A DNA stretch of 64,000 nucleotides from Nocardia sp. CNY236. GTDB lineage: Bacteria > Actinomycetota > Actinomycetes > Mycobacteriales > Mycobacteriaceae. Location of the stretch: the NCBI RefSeq assembly GCF_000482385.1, contig NZ_AXVD01000001.1, positions 62,001 to 126,000 on the forward strand, given 5' to 3'. How positions within the stretch are numbered: position 1 is the first letter of the stretch; every line of letters starts with the position of its first letter. Positions 18,459-26,778 of the stretch are shown here, in pieces. A program made the position numbers and the translations under genes. The notes under the pieces were generated by a model. The model was not told the origin of the DNA, did not search any database, and saw only the letters and a program-made list of their open reading frames with translations.

Positions 18459-19814
18459 ATGTCGTCGCTCGGCGCTGGCGTGTTCATCGACTGGGAAGCG
18501 CTCACCGGGCAGCCGAAGATCATCGTCGATCTGATCACGTTTCCGCTGTTCAGCGCGCTGGCGGGATGGCTGACCAACTGGACCGGCGTACTGATGCTGT
18601 TTTGGCCCGTTCGGTTTCGCGGCATCCGGATTCCCGGGCTTTCGGTGCTGTATCCGTTCCTCCCGCGCCGGGTGCAGGTATTGCCGACCTTCTCCGATGA
18701 CGGCTACCGCCTCGGATTCCAGGGTTTCATCCCGGCGCGGGCGGAGAAGATGGCCAGTATCTGCGTCGACAAGGCATTGATGCGCATCGGCAGCCCGAAG
18801 GACTTCATTCACGAACTGGACTTGGACGGTGTCGCCGACCAGATCGCCGCCCGCGCGCACGATCAGGTGCGAACCCTGGTCGATGAACTGATGTACCAGG
18901 AGAATCCCGATCTCTGGCGCGGCGTTCCCCGGGCCGCCAAAGAGTTGGTCTATGAACGAATCGAGCGCGAGCTGCCGGCATTGTCGCGTCGAGCGTTCGC
19001 CTCGCTCGGCACCAATGTCGACCATTTGATCGATATCAAGAGCTTCGTGATCCGCTACCTACGCGAGAATCCGACCATCCTGAAGGACCTGACCACCACC
19101 ATTGCCGCACCCGAACTGCGGTTCATGGTGCGCATCGGACTACTCGGCGCACCGTTCGGCGTACTGCTGGCCCTCTATCTGCATATTCACCAGAGTGTTC
19201 CCGTCTTCGGTTGGTTGCCGGGCTGGGTGATCGTCCTGCTGGCCTCGGCGTCGATCGGGGTGGCGGTGAACGTCATCGCTGTGAAAATGGTTTTCGAACC
19301 GGGCGACCCACAGCCGCGGTACAAGTACCTCTGGAAACAAGCCCTGCTGGCGAAACGCCAACCGCAAGCCGCGACGGACCTCGCACATATCCTGGCCTAT
19401 CAGGTGCTGACCTCGACCAACGTGTCCACGGAGCTGCTCGACGGTCCCAACGGGGACAAGACCCGGCACTTGCTGGAGCGGCTGATCGCCGAGGAGATCA
19501 CCCGCCAACTCGGGCCGACCACCGGGCTGGTGCGCGCGGCACTGGGACGCCGCCAGTTCGACAATCTCACGGTAGGCGCCGCCGGCGCCGCGGTCGGATT
19601 GGCGCCGAGTCTGGTCGACGACACACAGTTCGCGCTCGAACAGGCCATGACCATCGACAGATTCGCGACCGACAAGCTACGACGGCTGACCCCGGGGGAA
19701 TTCATGGAGATGTTCTACGCCTCCGTCGAGCAGGACGCATGGCTGCTGTATTTGCACGGAGCAGGCCTGGGGCTCGTTGTCGGTGCAGCTCACTTGCTCG
19801 TCTTCGGCTGGTAA
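18459..19814 (+). CDS. DUF445 family membrane protein
   Basis: 451 residues. Near the N-terminus is the family hallmark, a helix with a conserved Asn-rich loop (FPLFSALAGWLTNWTGVLMLFWP). A long soluble, mostly helical part follows. There are then two membrane helices (GLLGAPFGVLLALYLHIH and PGWVIVLLASASIGVAVNVIAV) whose end repeats the N-terminal pattern (NVIAVKMVFEP). A final hydrophobic tail (GAGLGLVVGAAHLLVF) closes the protein. The family (YheB/YjiN relatives) has no firmly assigned biochemical role. The gene stands alone on its strand. Confidence 0.8.
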   Translation: MSSLGAGVFIDWEALTGQPKIIVDLITFPLFSALAGWLTNWTGVLMLFWPVRFRGIRIPGLSVLYPFLPRRVQVLPTFSDDGYRLGFQGFIPARAEKMASICVDKALMRIGSPKDFIHELDLDGVADQIAARAHDQVRTLVDELMYQENPDLWRGVPRAAKELVYERIERELPALSRRAFASLGTNVDHLIDIKSFVIRYLRENPTILKDLTTTIAAPELRFMVRIGLLGAPFGVLLALYLHIHQSVPVFGWLPGWVIVLLASASIGVAVNVIAVKMVFEPGDPQPRYKYLWKQALLAKRQPQAATDLAHILAYQVLTSTNVSTELLDGPNGDKTRHLLERLIAEEITRQLGPTTGLVRAALGRRQFDNLTVGAAGAAVGLAPSLVDDTQFALEQAMTIDRFATDKLRRLTPGEFMEMFYASVEQDAWLLYLHGAGLGLVVGAAHLLVFGW

Positions 19815-19823
19815 CCGACGAAA

Positions 19824-19835
19824 CAAGCATGCTTG
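19824..19835. promoter_or_regulatory. Perfect palindrome CAAGCATGCTTG, candidate operator
   Basis: This 12-bp perfect palindrome lies just after the DUF445 stop and 76 bp before the TIGR03084 gene. Its form is typical of TetR-family operators in actinomycetes. The CAAG/CTTG half sites resemble those of KstR2 but are two bases too far apart. No TetR gene is adjacent, so the regulator is unknown. Confidence 0.45.
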
Positions 19836-19911
19836 CTTTGTTCTGCGGGCACTGCGATGCTGAACGCCATCAGCACACGAGGCGGTGTGCACCGGATCAG
19901 CAAGGAAATAT

Positions 19912-20703
19912 ATGGCCGACGTTGACGCACTGCTCAGCGATTTCGCTGGTGAATGCACGGATCTGGAAGAACTCGTCGCCTCGTTGGCGCCCGAGGAATG
20001 GGCCCGAGCCACCCCGGCGCCCGGCTGGACCATCGCCCACCAGATCGGTCATCTGGCCTGGACCGACGAAGTTGCGACCATGGCGGCAACCGATGCCGAC
20101 GGCTTCGTCCAGTTCGTGGCCGAGGCCGGACCCCGCGTGCTCACCTTGGTCGACGACTCGGCCGAGAGCGCCGCGGCCGAACCACCGGCCGATCTGCTCG
20201 AGCGATGGCAGCGTGGCCGCTCGTCCTTCGCTGCCGCATTGCGTGCGGTGCCCGCCGGGGTGAAATTGCCCTGGTTCGGACCGCCGATGAGCGCGGCGTC
20301 GATGATCACTGCGCGCGTCATGGAAACCTGGGCACACGGACAGGACGTAGCCGACGCACTCGGTGTGCGGAGAACTCCCACGGCGCGGCTACGCACTGTG
20401 GCCCATCTCGGCGTGCGTACCAGGAACTTCGCCTACATGGTGCAAGGCACGACGCCGCCTGAGACCGAGTTCCGGATCGAGCTGACCGCGCCGGACGGCA
20501 CAGCCTGGTTCTGGGGGCCCGAAGACGCTCCACAGCGGGTCACCGGGCCGGCGCTCGACTTCTGCCTGTTGGTGACTCAGCGCCGTCATCGAGACGACCT
20601 CGCCGTCGAAACGCGCGGTGACGACGCCGCGCGATGGCTGACCATCGCCCAGGCCTTCGCGGGTCCCTCTGGCACGGGACGCTCGGCGGGGCAGTTCGCC
20701 TGA
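19912..20703 (+). CDS. TIGR03084 family protein (DinB-like, mycothiol-dependent maleylpyruvate isomerase type fold)
   Basis: 263 residues. The N-terminal four-helix DinB-type domain shows EEWARATPAPGWTIAHQIGHLAWTDE and a later VMETWAHGQDVADALG; the conserved His and Asp residues in these motifs are the usual metal ligands. The C-terminal part resembles the TIGR03084 accessory domain. The family is often found with acyl-CoA and isoprenoid catabolism genes, but the reaction is not known. ATG 19912 has AAGGAAA upstream. It is likely a single-gene transcription unit behind the palindrome at 19824. Confidence 0.75.
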   Translation: MADVDALLSDFAGECTDLEELVASLAPEEWARATPAPGWTIAHQIGHLAWTDEVATMAATDADGFVQFVAEAGPRVLTLVDDSAESAAAEPPADLLERWQRGRSSFAAALRAVPAGVKLPWFGPPMSAASMITARVMETWAHGQDVADALGVRRTPTARLRTVAHLGVRTRNFAYMVQGTTPPETEFRIELTAPDGTAWFWGPEDAPQRVTGPALDFCLLVTQRRHRDDLAVETRGDDAARWLTIAQAFAGPSGTGRSAGQFA

Positions 20704-20965
20704 CTCGTCGAAGCGCCCGACCGAGGTCGATCATACGACTACCCACGGAGATATCCACGGAAACTCCTCGGCTCGATGGCACACCTCTGGACCGGCATTC
20801 CGCTCCGGTACACCCGCTCGACGATCCCGGTAGCCTGGTCGGAGTTTCTGCTTCCAACGCTGCGGAAGCGTCAGGCCAACAGTCGCAGACGCAGGGAGCC
20901 CGAGAAGCAGAAGGTTGCAGAAGCAGAGGGTCGGAGAAGCAGAGGGTCTACGAGAGGGTCGGATC
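20704..20965. repeat. Purine-rich imperfect direct repeats upstream of the exported protein
   Basis: Between about 20898 and 20962 the motif AGAAGCAGA(A/G)GGT and its shorter relative AGAGGGTC recur four to five times, making a strongly purine-biased plus strand up to the GTG at 20966. The GAGGG-type sequences can act as redundant ribosome-binding sites. The rest of this spacer shows no gene. Confidence 0.5.
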
Positions 20966-21604
20966 GTGACAGCACGCCGCCATGCTCAGATCGCGCGGCA
21001 CATCGCCGTTGTCGTCGCTGGCGCCGCCAGCCTGGGCTTGACGGTCGCTGCCGGCGATTTCATCGTCCACCAGATCGCGAACACACAGCACCAGACCATG
21101 CAGCCGAGCGTGCCGGCGACACCGGTGGTGCCTTGGGCATCGAGTCATGACTACGGGGACGGCCATTCGACACTCCGCGATACCACTGTGCACCGGCACA
21201 CCGACGCCACTGTGCACCGGCACACCGACGCCACTGCGCACCGCCACACCGACGCCACTGCGGGAGTACCGATACAGCGCAGCACCAGCGCAGAATCCAC
21301 CGCCTCACACGCCGCTTCCTTCTACGCGTCGAACCCACGGACAACCCTGTCTCGCACACTGCGCCTCGGTCCGGCCGCCGTGCAGGCGCAGCTCACCGGG
21401 GCCGGCACAGATACCGTCTCGATCAGCGTGACGACGAACGCACTCGCCGCGCTCACCGGCAACCGGCACTCGCCACTCACCCCGAAAGGTCACGACGCAG
21501 CATCCGTGACCACGGTGCGTACCGACTTCGACAGCCACGATGGGGCAGTGCGACTGGCACTTTCCGGGGCAGCGGCCCTTGCGTCTCCGACGAACGACCG
21601 CTGA
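20966..21604 (+). CDS. Exported or membrane-anchored protein with His-rich octapeptide repeats
   Basis: 212 residues, unrecognised. A basic start (TARRHAQIARH) is followed by a hydrophobic segment (IAVVVAGAASLGLTVAAGDFIV) that looks like a signal peptide or anchor. Then comes a 3x octapeptide repeat TVHRHTDA (residues about 74-97), which could bind metal. The C-terminal half is Ala/Thr/Ser-rich without cysteine. The GTG 20966 start puts the hydrophobic segment at the N-terminus. The stop codon lies in the loop of a strong hairpin (21582-21625). Export and metal binding are inferences from composition only. Confidence 0.6.
   Translation: MTARRHAQIARHIAVVVAGAASLGLTVAAGDFIVHQIANTQHQTMQPSVPATPVVPWASSHDYGDGHSTLRDTTVHRHTDATVHRHTDATAHRHTDATAGVPIQRSTSAESTASHAASFYASNPRTTLSRTLRLGPAAVQAQLTGAGTDTVSISVTTNALAALTGNRHSPLTPKGHDAASVTTVRTDFDSHDGAVRLALSGAAALASPTNDR
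21185..21256 (+). repeat. 24-bp tandem repeat encoding TVHRHTDA x3
   Basis: Three direct units of 24 bp lie in frame. The first two are identical; the third differs at two positions (GTG to GCG, CGG to CGC). This suggests recent expansion by slippage or unequal exchange. Confidence 0.85.
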
Positions 21605-21625
21605 CCCGACAGTTCGTCGGAGACG
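21582..21625 (+). terminator. 14-bp perfect hairpin spanning the stop codon
   Basis: CGTCTCCGACGAAC (21582-21595) pairs exactly with GTTCGTCGGAGACG (21612-21625). The stop codon at 21602-21604 lies in the 16-nt loop, so the left arm is coding sequence. The length and stability fit an intrinsic terminator without a U tract. Confidence 0.65.
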
Positions 21626-21688
21626 GGACGCATTCCGCTACGGCGTCCCCGACACTTCTACCTGCACGGGAGCCTCTACCCTGCACAG

Positions 21689-22299
21689 GTGAGCGCCTAC
21701 GACTTCTGTGTCATCGGCCGCGGCATCGTTGGCGTCGCAACCGCGCATCGGATCCTGACGCGCCATCCTGGTTCGAGTCTGGTACTGCTGGAAAAGGAGC
21801 CCCGGCTGGCCGGACATCAGACCGGACACCGCGAACCGCACATCACCGGGGTCGGCGGATTGTTCGTTCCCAGCACCGGCATCATCGACTACGGCCGGAT
21901 GGCTCGACGACCGTGGGTCCCAATGCGGTACTCGGGTTGGCCAGGGAGATCTACCGCAAAGGCGGCTTCGACGCCACCGACGTGCGAGAAACCCTCGGAT
22001 TCATCGGTTTTCACCGGATGGTCGCGGCGCATATGCGTACCGGGGCGCGAGAACTATGTAACTCACTGTTCAAACGCGGGTACGTGGCACAATGCCAGCG
22101 CTACTGTCCGGAACCGACAATCGCAGACCTGCTGCCGCGCGAGGCGGGTATTCGCGCCCACGTGGTGCGACGAGACGGAACCCTGGCGCACGACTTCATG
22201 ATCGAACGCACCGAACGGTCGCTCCACGTGCTGAATGCCCCCTCACCAGCCGCCACTGCGGCCATGCCGATCGCCGAGCACGTCGTGGACCAACTCTGA
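21689..22299 (+). pseudogene. lhgO: Broken L-2-hydroxyglutarate oxidase gene
   Basis: The first frame (from GTG 21689) encodes the FAD-binding N-terminus of LhgO: DFCVIGRGIVGVATAHRIL, LLEKEPRLAGHQTGH and a degraded VPSTGIIDYGRMA. From about 21905 the homology jumps to another frame (GPNAVLGLAREIY ... DFMIERTERSLHVLNAPSPAATAAMPIAEHV), which is the C-terminal third of the enzyme. Roughly 100 or more middle residues are missing (family length about 400), and the HSGVIHAG-type substrate segment is corrupted. The gene therefore carries both an internal deletion and a frameshift and cannot make an active oxidase. Confidence 0.85.
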
Positions 22300-22431
22300 G
22301 CTCGAAAACGAGTAACTCCCAAGCAACCATCTGGTCGGAATCCAGCAGTACCTCAGAACAATCGCGGACAGCTCTCGAATAAAGAGGACTGCTGTAGTAC
22401 TTTTGGTGCCAGTCGTGGACAGGGAGCGCCT

Positions 22432-22902
22432 ATGGGCCACATCAAGTACGCGAGCGACGTCGCAGCGCCCGTCGAGGCCGCGTTCAACTATGCGGACAAC
22501 CCGCTATTCGTCCCGAATTGGATGTTCGGCGTGGTAGATTTCGTACCGACCGGCAGCGTGGACCGCGGCCGCGGAGCGGTTTTCGCCGCCCACACTCGTG
22601 TCGGGATTCTACGTTCGAGTTCACTCTGCGAAATCACCGAATACCAGCGTAATGCTGTGATCGGGTATACGATGCGCGGGCGATTGTCCGCAACGCTGAC
22701 GCTACGATTCGGCCCACTCGGTCGAGGGCGGTCGGTGCTGAGCTTCGAAGTGGGCTACCGACCACCGCGCGGTTTCGTGGGGCGGCTGAGTAGTGGCCTA
22801 CTCGATGCCCTGGTCACAGCCATGCTGCGGCGAACAGAAGCCCAGCTACGAAGGGAGATAGAAGAATTCTACGGTACCGATCTTGTCGGCCGGATTGCGT
22901 AG
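22432..22902 (+). CDS. SRPBCC family protein (polyketide cyclase/START-like)
   Basis: 156 residues with the SRPBCC helix-grip layout: an opening strand HIKYASDVAAPVEAAFNYADN, a central beta-sheet with EITEYQRNAVIGYTMRG and LTLRFGPLGRGRSVLSFEV, and a long amphipathic C-terminal helix (SGLLDALVTAMLRRTEAQLRREI). Such proteins bind hydrophobic ligands; the specific ligand is unknown. The ribosome-binding site is AGGGAG before ATG 22432. The rnhA gene starts 10 bp after its stop, so the two are probably co-transcribed. Confidence 0.75.
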   Translation: MGHIKYASDVAAPVEAAFNYADNPLFVPNWMFGVVDFVPTGSVDRGRGAVFAAHTRVGILRSSSLCEITEYQRNAVIGYTMRGRLSATLTLRFGPLGRGRSVLSFEVGYRPPRGFVGRLSSGLLDALVTAMLRRTEAQLRREIEEFYGTDLVGRIA

Positions 22903-22912
22903 GGTGCCGCCC

Positions 22913-23500
22913 ATGATCATCGTGAGTACCGACGGATCCTGCCTACGCAATCCCGGCGGTGCGATCGGCTGGGCATGGGTCGATCATCGAGGGCCTTCGG
23001 CCAGTGGCGCAGCCACCTCCGGAACCAACCAGATCGCGGAATTGCGCGCGGTGCTGGAAGCGATTGTGGCCCACCCCGGGTCCGAACCCCTGCTCATCGA
23101 AAGCGACTCGCTCTACGCGATCAAATGTGCCTCCGAGTGGGTTTCGGGATGGCGGCTCAATGGCTGGCGGACATCCACCGGTGGACCGGTGAAGAACGTA
23201 GAACTCGTCCGACAGATCGATCAGGCCATCGTGAGCCGACCGGGTCCGGTCCGGTTCCGCTGGGTCCGTGGACACGTCGGCAACTATTTCAACGAACAGG
23301 CCGACCTGCTGGCCGGGGAGGCAGCACGACGAGCCACCGTCCCTGAGACGCAACACGTGCACGCGCCGAGCCCGCCCCAGAATGAAGGGCCACGAGCTGC
23401 GCAGAACCGCCGTGCCACCGAAAGATCGGCCGAGACCACCGAACCGATCACAGTTGGGCCGGTCTCGGCTCCATCGACACAGATATTGACGTTGTTCTGA
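22913..23500 (+). CDS. rnhA: Ribonuclease HI
   Basis: 195 residues. The RNase H fold fills the first 145 residues with the DEDD catalytic set: Asp in VSTDGSC, Glu in AELRAVLEA, Asp in IESDSLYAI and the late Asp in NEQADLLAGEA; the basic RWVRGHVGN loop precedes the last. It degrades the RNA strand of RNA-DNA hybrids. The C-terminal 50 residues (from about QHVHAPSPPQ) are Pro/Ala/Thr-rich and probably disordered, longer than in E. coli RNase HI (155 residues). ATG 22913 begins at the conserved MIIVSTDGS. Confidence 0.9.
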   Translation: MIIVSTDGSCLRNPGGAIGWAWVDHRGPSASGAATSGTNQIAELRAVLEAIVAHPGSEPLLIESDSLYAIKCASEWVSGWRLNGWRTSTGGPVKNVELVRQIDQAIVSRPGPVRFRWVRGHVGNYFNEQADLLAGEAARRATVPETQHVHAPSPPQNEGPRAAQNRRATERSAETTEPITVGPVSAPSTQILTLF

Positions 23501-23584
23501 TCCGACGGGTGAACTCCGATCGGCTCCACGGTGGGCTCGGCTTCGCGGTGCCCGTGTCCGAGTTCGAGCCCATCGCTGGGCCTG

Positions 23585-24364
23585 CTATGGCCCAGGCTGA
23601 CCCGGCTCGGCAGGCTGCTCCGGCGATCCGGGTTCGCCCGGCTCGGCAGGCTGCTCCGGCGACCCGAGTTGCGCTCCACCGCCCAACGCTGGGCCACCGG
23701 GCAGAACACCGTCGGGATTGCTCCACCACACCACGCCGAACTTTTCCACCAGCCACTCATTGCCCGATTTCCGCATCTCGGCGATCGCCGGGAATTGAAC
23801 CGGTACCGGAGTGGTCACGCTGAAATTGACCACATGCTGCTTGACCGAAACCAGCACTTTCGCCGAGGTCTTGTCACCGGACTGGTAGCCGCAATCGATG
23901 TTGTCGGCCCACGCCTTCGCTTTGCCTTCCACGAGAAGGTCCGGATAGTACTCGGCTGACGAGTCCCACCCTTCGAGGAACTCGCCGGTCGCGTGGGTTC
24001 TGATCGAAGCGAACCAATCCTCGAGATTACTGGAGTAGTCGTAAGACGCGATTTCCGTCGCAAATTTACATGCGGCGTCGGTCGCTTCGCGCATGGCGTC
24101 GAGTTTTTCGTTGCGGTCCTTGCTTTGCAGGAAGAAGATCACCGCCGCGTTGATCGCCGCGACGCAGAGTACGCCAGCCACGATCGCCGAGATCCCGACG
24201 AGTACCCCAGACCGCCTCGGCCGGGTGGACATCGGAGTAACCTCCTCGGCCGCCGAATCGGTTTCCTTGGTCAACTCGACCTTCGCCGCACTCGTGCCAC
24301 CCTGCGGCGCCTCGGGCGCAGAGTTCGTATCGTCGGCCGGTGTCTCGGCGTCATCGGTTGACAT
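23585..24364 (-). CDS. Mce-associated membrane protein (Mam)
   Basis: 259 residues. An acidic cytoplasmic N-terminus (about 65 residues) precedes one membrane helix (VLVGISAIVAGVLCVAAINAAVIFFL). An extracytoplasmic NTF2-like domain follows with the usual Mam motifs (ASYDYSSNLEDWFASIRTHATGEF, VKQHVVNFSV, EWLVEKFGVV). Mam proteins stabilise or assist Mce lipid importers. The C-terminal tail has a 12-residue tandem repeat (GSPEQPAEPGEP). It lies 135 bp after mceF in the same direction, so it is part of or adjacent to the mce operon. Start ATG 24364 (MSTDDAE); the longer frame upstream is less likely. Confidence 0.85.
   Translation of the reverse strand: MSTDDAETPADDTNSAPEAPQGGTSAAKVELTKETDSAAEEVTPMSTRPRRSGVLVGISAIVAGVLCVAAINAAVIFFLQSKDRNEKLDAMREATDAACKFATEIASYDYSSNLEDWFASIRTHATGEFLEGWDSSAEYYPDLLVEGKAKAWADNIDCGYQSGDKTSAKVLVSVKQHVVNFSVTTPVPVQFPAIAEMRKSGNEWLVEKFGVVWWSNPDGVLPGGPALGGGAQLGSPEQPAEPGEPGSPEQPAEPGQPGP
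23601..23672. repeat. 36-bp tandem repeat in the Mam C-terminus
   Basis: Two adjacent 36-bp copies (23601-23636 and 23637-23672) encode the Pro/Glu-rich 12-mer GSPEQPAEPG(E/Q)P. The copies are nearly identical, pointing to recent duplication in a disordered tail. Confidence 0.75.
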
Positions 24365-24499
24365 CGGTTCAAACCTGCACTTTCCCGGCGCGCCTCGGCG
24401 CACGCCGATCGGCATACCAGTCCACGACAGCGAACCCTACACGTTTTGCCCACGAACTGGTCCGACCAGCAAGAACAACCGCCCCATCGCGCACCGGAC

Positions 24500-25678
24500 T
24501 CATCGCACCGGCGGCAGCGTGCGCTCGTTCGGATCCACGCCGGGAGGCCTGTGCGCACCGTTGTCCGGCACATCGGGGCGCGGCGCGTTCGCGGCACCGC
24601 GAATCAACTGACCCGGCTGCGGGTTCTCACAGTAGTTCCACATTGGAATCGTGCCGTCCTGCACGATCTCGGGACGCACTGCCGGAGTGTTGTAGGTACA
24701 GAATGGCCGCGGCCAGATGTCGATCATCGCGTGGAACTCGCCATCGTGTGCCGGAATGCCGAGGGCTTCCGCGCCGAGGGCGATCGACGGGAACAACGCG
24801 CTCAGCGCGGACTGCCGCAGTTGTGCCGCTCGGGTGATCGCTTGGAAGTTGGCTGCCAAGGCGGTGACCGGATCGGCTGTCTCGTCCAGCACCGCGCCGA
24901 GGGCGGTGAGCTGCCAGGGCGCCTGCTCGAGCAGACGGCGCAGCTCCGCATTCGCGTTCTGGAATTGCTCGAAGAGTATGCCAGAGTTGCGAGTCAGCGA
25001 CGCCAGGTCCGGTTGTGCCTGGGACGTGGTAGCCGCGATCGTCTGCAAGTTCGTGATCAGGTTCGTGGTCTGCGGCAGCAGGGAATCCAGGCCGGCCATG
25101 GCCGTGCTGATTCCGTTGACCAGTGCACGCAACTGATCCGGTCCCGCGCTGAGCGCGACGTCCAACTCGTTCAGGATCACCGCGAAGTGATCCGGATCTA
25201 TCTGAGCGAGCAGCGCACTGGAATTGTCCAGAACCGACCAGACCGGAGTCGGTGTTCGAATCTGCTCAGGATCGAAATCGATCACTGCGCCGGCACCTAG
25301 AAAGGGTCCTTGGTCGACATTCGGCCGAAAGTCCAAGTACTGCTCACCGACACCGGACAATGCTTGCACCGCAATCCGGGTGTCCGCCGGGATCTCGAAC
25401 TTGGTATCGATCTGTGCGGTCGCAGCAATGGACCGACCTCGATCGGTCAACTCGATCGAGGTGACCCTGCCGACCCGTGACCCGCGCAAGGTCACGTCGT
25501 TGCCGGGTTGCAGCCCGCCGGACCGATCCAGATTCACCGTGACGGTGTAGGTGGAACGCAGCGGGTTGATTCGCATGACCGACACCGCCAGATAGGCGCC
25601 ACCCACCAGCAACAGCACCACCAGCCCGAGGTTGGACAGCAGTACTTTGCGCCGCAGTAGCCGGGCGATAAAGGTCAT
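24500..25678 (-). CDS. mceF: MCE family protein, MceF position
   Basis: 392 residues: short basic start, one N-terminal membrane helix (LGLVVLLLVGGAYLAVSV), the MCE domain at about 40-125 (GGLQPGNDVTLRGSRVGRVTSI), then a long helical region predicted to form part of the lipid tunnel. The C-terminus is Pro/Asn-rich (PDVPDNGAHRPPGVDPNER). It is the last MCE gene of the operon and overlaps the mceE stop by 4 bp (ATGA). It would be a subunit of a heterohexameric lipid importer spanning the periplasm. Confidence 0.93.
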   Translation of the reverse strand: MTFIARLLRRKVLLSNLGLVVLLLVGGAYLAVSVMRINPLRSTYTVTVNLDRSGGLQPGNDVTLRGSRVGRVTSIELTDRGRSIAATAQIDTKFEIPADTRIAVQALSGVGEQYLDFRPNVDQGPFLGAGAVIDFDPEQIRTPTPVWSVLDNSSALLAQIDPDHFAVILNELDVALSAGPDQLRALVNGISTAMAGLDSLLPQTTNLITNLQTIAATTSQAQPDLASLTRNSGILFEQFQNANAELRRLLEQAPWQLTALGAVLDETADPVTALAANFQAITRAAQLRQSALSALFPSIALGAEALGIPAHDGEFHAMIDIWPRPFCTYNTPAVRPEIVQDGTIPMWNYCENPQPGQLIRGAANAPRPDVPDNGAHRPPGVDPNERTLPPVR

Positions 25679-26778
25679 CGCGACCCTCCTGTCACCCGCT
25701 CGTCTATCAACTGCAGTACTTGGAGCAAACTGCCGGTGAAGTCCCGGAGATCATCCAGATCCTGCAGTTTGCCGTGCTCCGGATCGGATAGCGCGCTGAT
25801 ATCGAGGTTCGTCGCGGTCAAGAAGACCGCGAAACTACTGCCGCGGAAAGTCGCGTCGACCTTCGGTCGGATTTCGTGCAGCCGGTCGAGCAGCACGCCG
25901 AGATCGTCACCGGTCGCGGCCAGCGCGTTCATCAGCCCATGCGTATTGTCCAGCAACGCGCTCAACTGCCCGGTGGAGGTATCGGCGTAATCGCCCAATG
26001 CGGCGCTGGCGGTGGACAATCGTGCCAACAGATCGCCAATGGCCCGATTGTTCTCTGCGATGGCGCCGATCATCTGTGGCAATGTATCGGCCACTGCCCC
26101 GAGCTCGGCGCGGCGAGACTCGATGGTACTGGCCAGACTGTCGAACTCGACGAGCACACTGTCCACTCGGGCGGTATTGGCATTCAAGCTGCCGATCACG
26201 CCGGTCATCTCGGTGATCAGGTGAGCCAACTGCGGCCCGCGTCCACCGACGATCGAATCCAGCTCCGCCGCCAGTTGTGACAGGCTGGCGATACCACCGC
26301 CATTGAACAACATGGAGACCGACACCAACAATTGCTCGACCGTCGCGCCCGCAGAAGTGTGTTCGAGGGTGAGCGTGTCACCGTCGCGCAGCATGTTTGC
26401 ACCCGAACGCGTCTTGGGCTTCGATACTGCCACGAAGACGTCGCCGAGCGGAGTCGCTTGACGAAGTTCTGCCGTGCTGCCCTCGGGCAACTCGATGTCC
26501 TCGCTGATGGTCAAGTCGACGATCGCCTGGAAGTTCTTGGTCGTGATGTCGGTGACCACCCCGACATCCGAACCACCGATCTTCACCTTCGCCTGGTCGG
26601 GTAGATTCAGCGCGTTGTCGAACACCGCGCGCACCGTGTAGGTGTCGCCCGCGACCCCCGGTTTCGGCAGCGGCAGCGATTCCACCGTGAATCCGCAGCC
26701 CGACGTGAACCCGATACCTGCCGCAACGGCGGTCGCCACCAATGCCCTGCGCAGCGTGGTCGTCATTCGGATCATCAC
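25675..26778 (-). CDS. mceE: MCE family lipoprotein, MceE position
   Basis: 367 residues with an N-terminal signal and lipobox-like SGC (GIGFTSGCGF, Cys about 28), so it is probably lipidated like LprK/LprL/LprN in M. tuberculosis. The MCE domain follows (LNLPDQAKVKIGGSDVGVVTDI), then helical repeats rich in Leu and Ala. The start ATG overlaps the mceD stop (ATGA), and its own stop overlaps the mceF start. Its part in the importer is structural. Confidence 0.92.
   Translation of the reverse strand: MMIRMTTTLRRALVATAVAAGIGFTSGCGFTVESLPLPKPGVAGDTYTVRAVFDNALNLPDQAKVKIGGSDVGVVTDITTKNFQAIVDLTISEDIELPEGSTAELRQATPLGDVFVAVSKPKTRSGANMLRDGDTLTLEHTSAGATVEQLLVSVSMLFNGGGIASLSQLAAELDSIVGGRGPQLAHLITEMTGVIGSLNANTARVDSVLVEFDSLASTIESRRAELGAVADTLPQMIGAIAENNRAIGDLLARLSTASAALGDYADTSTGQLSALLDNTHGLMNALAATGDDLGVLLDRLHEIRPKVDATFRGSSFAVFLTATNLDISALSDPEHGKLQDLDDLRDFTGSLLQVLQLIDERVTGGSR

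Noticed and set aside
19824..19835. KstR2-type operator
   Set aside because: KstR2 sites have CAAG and CTTG separated by two bases; here the gap is four.
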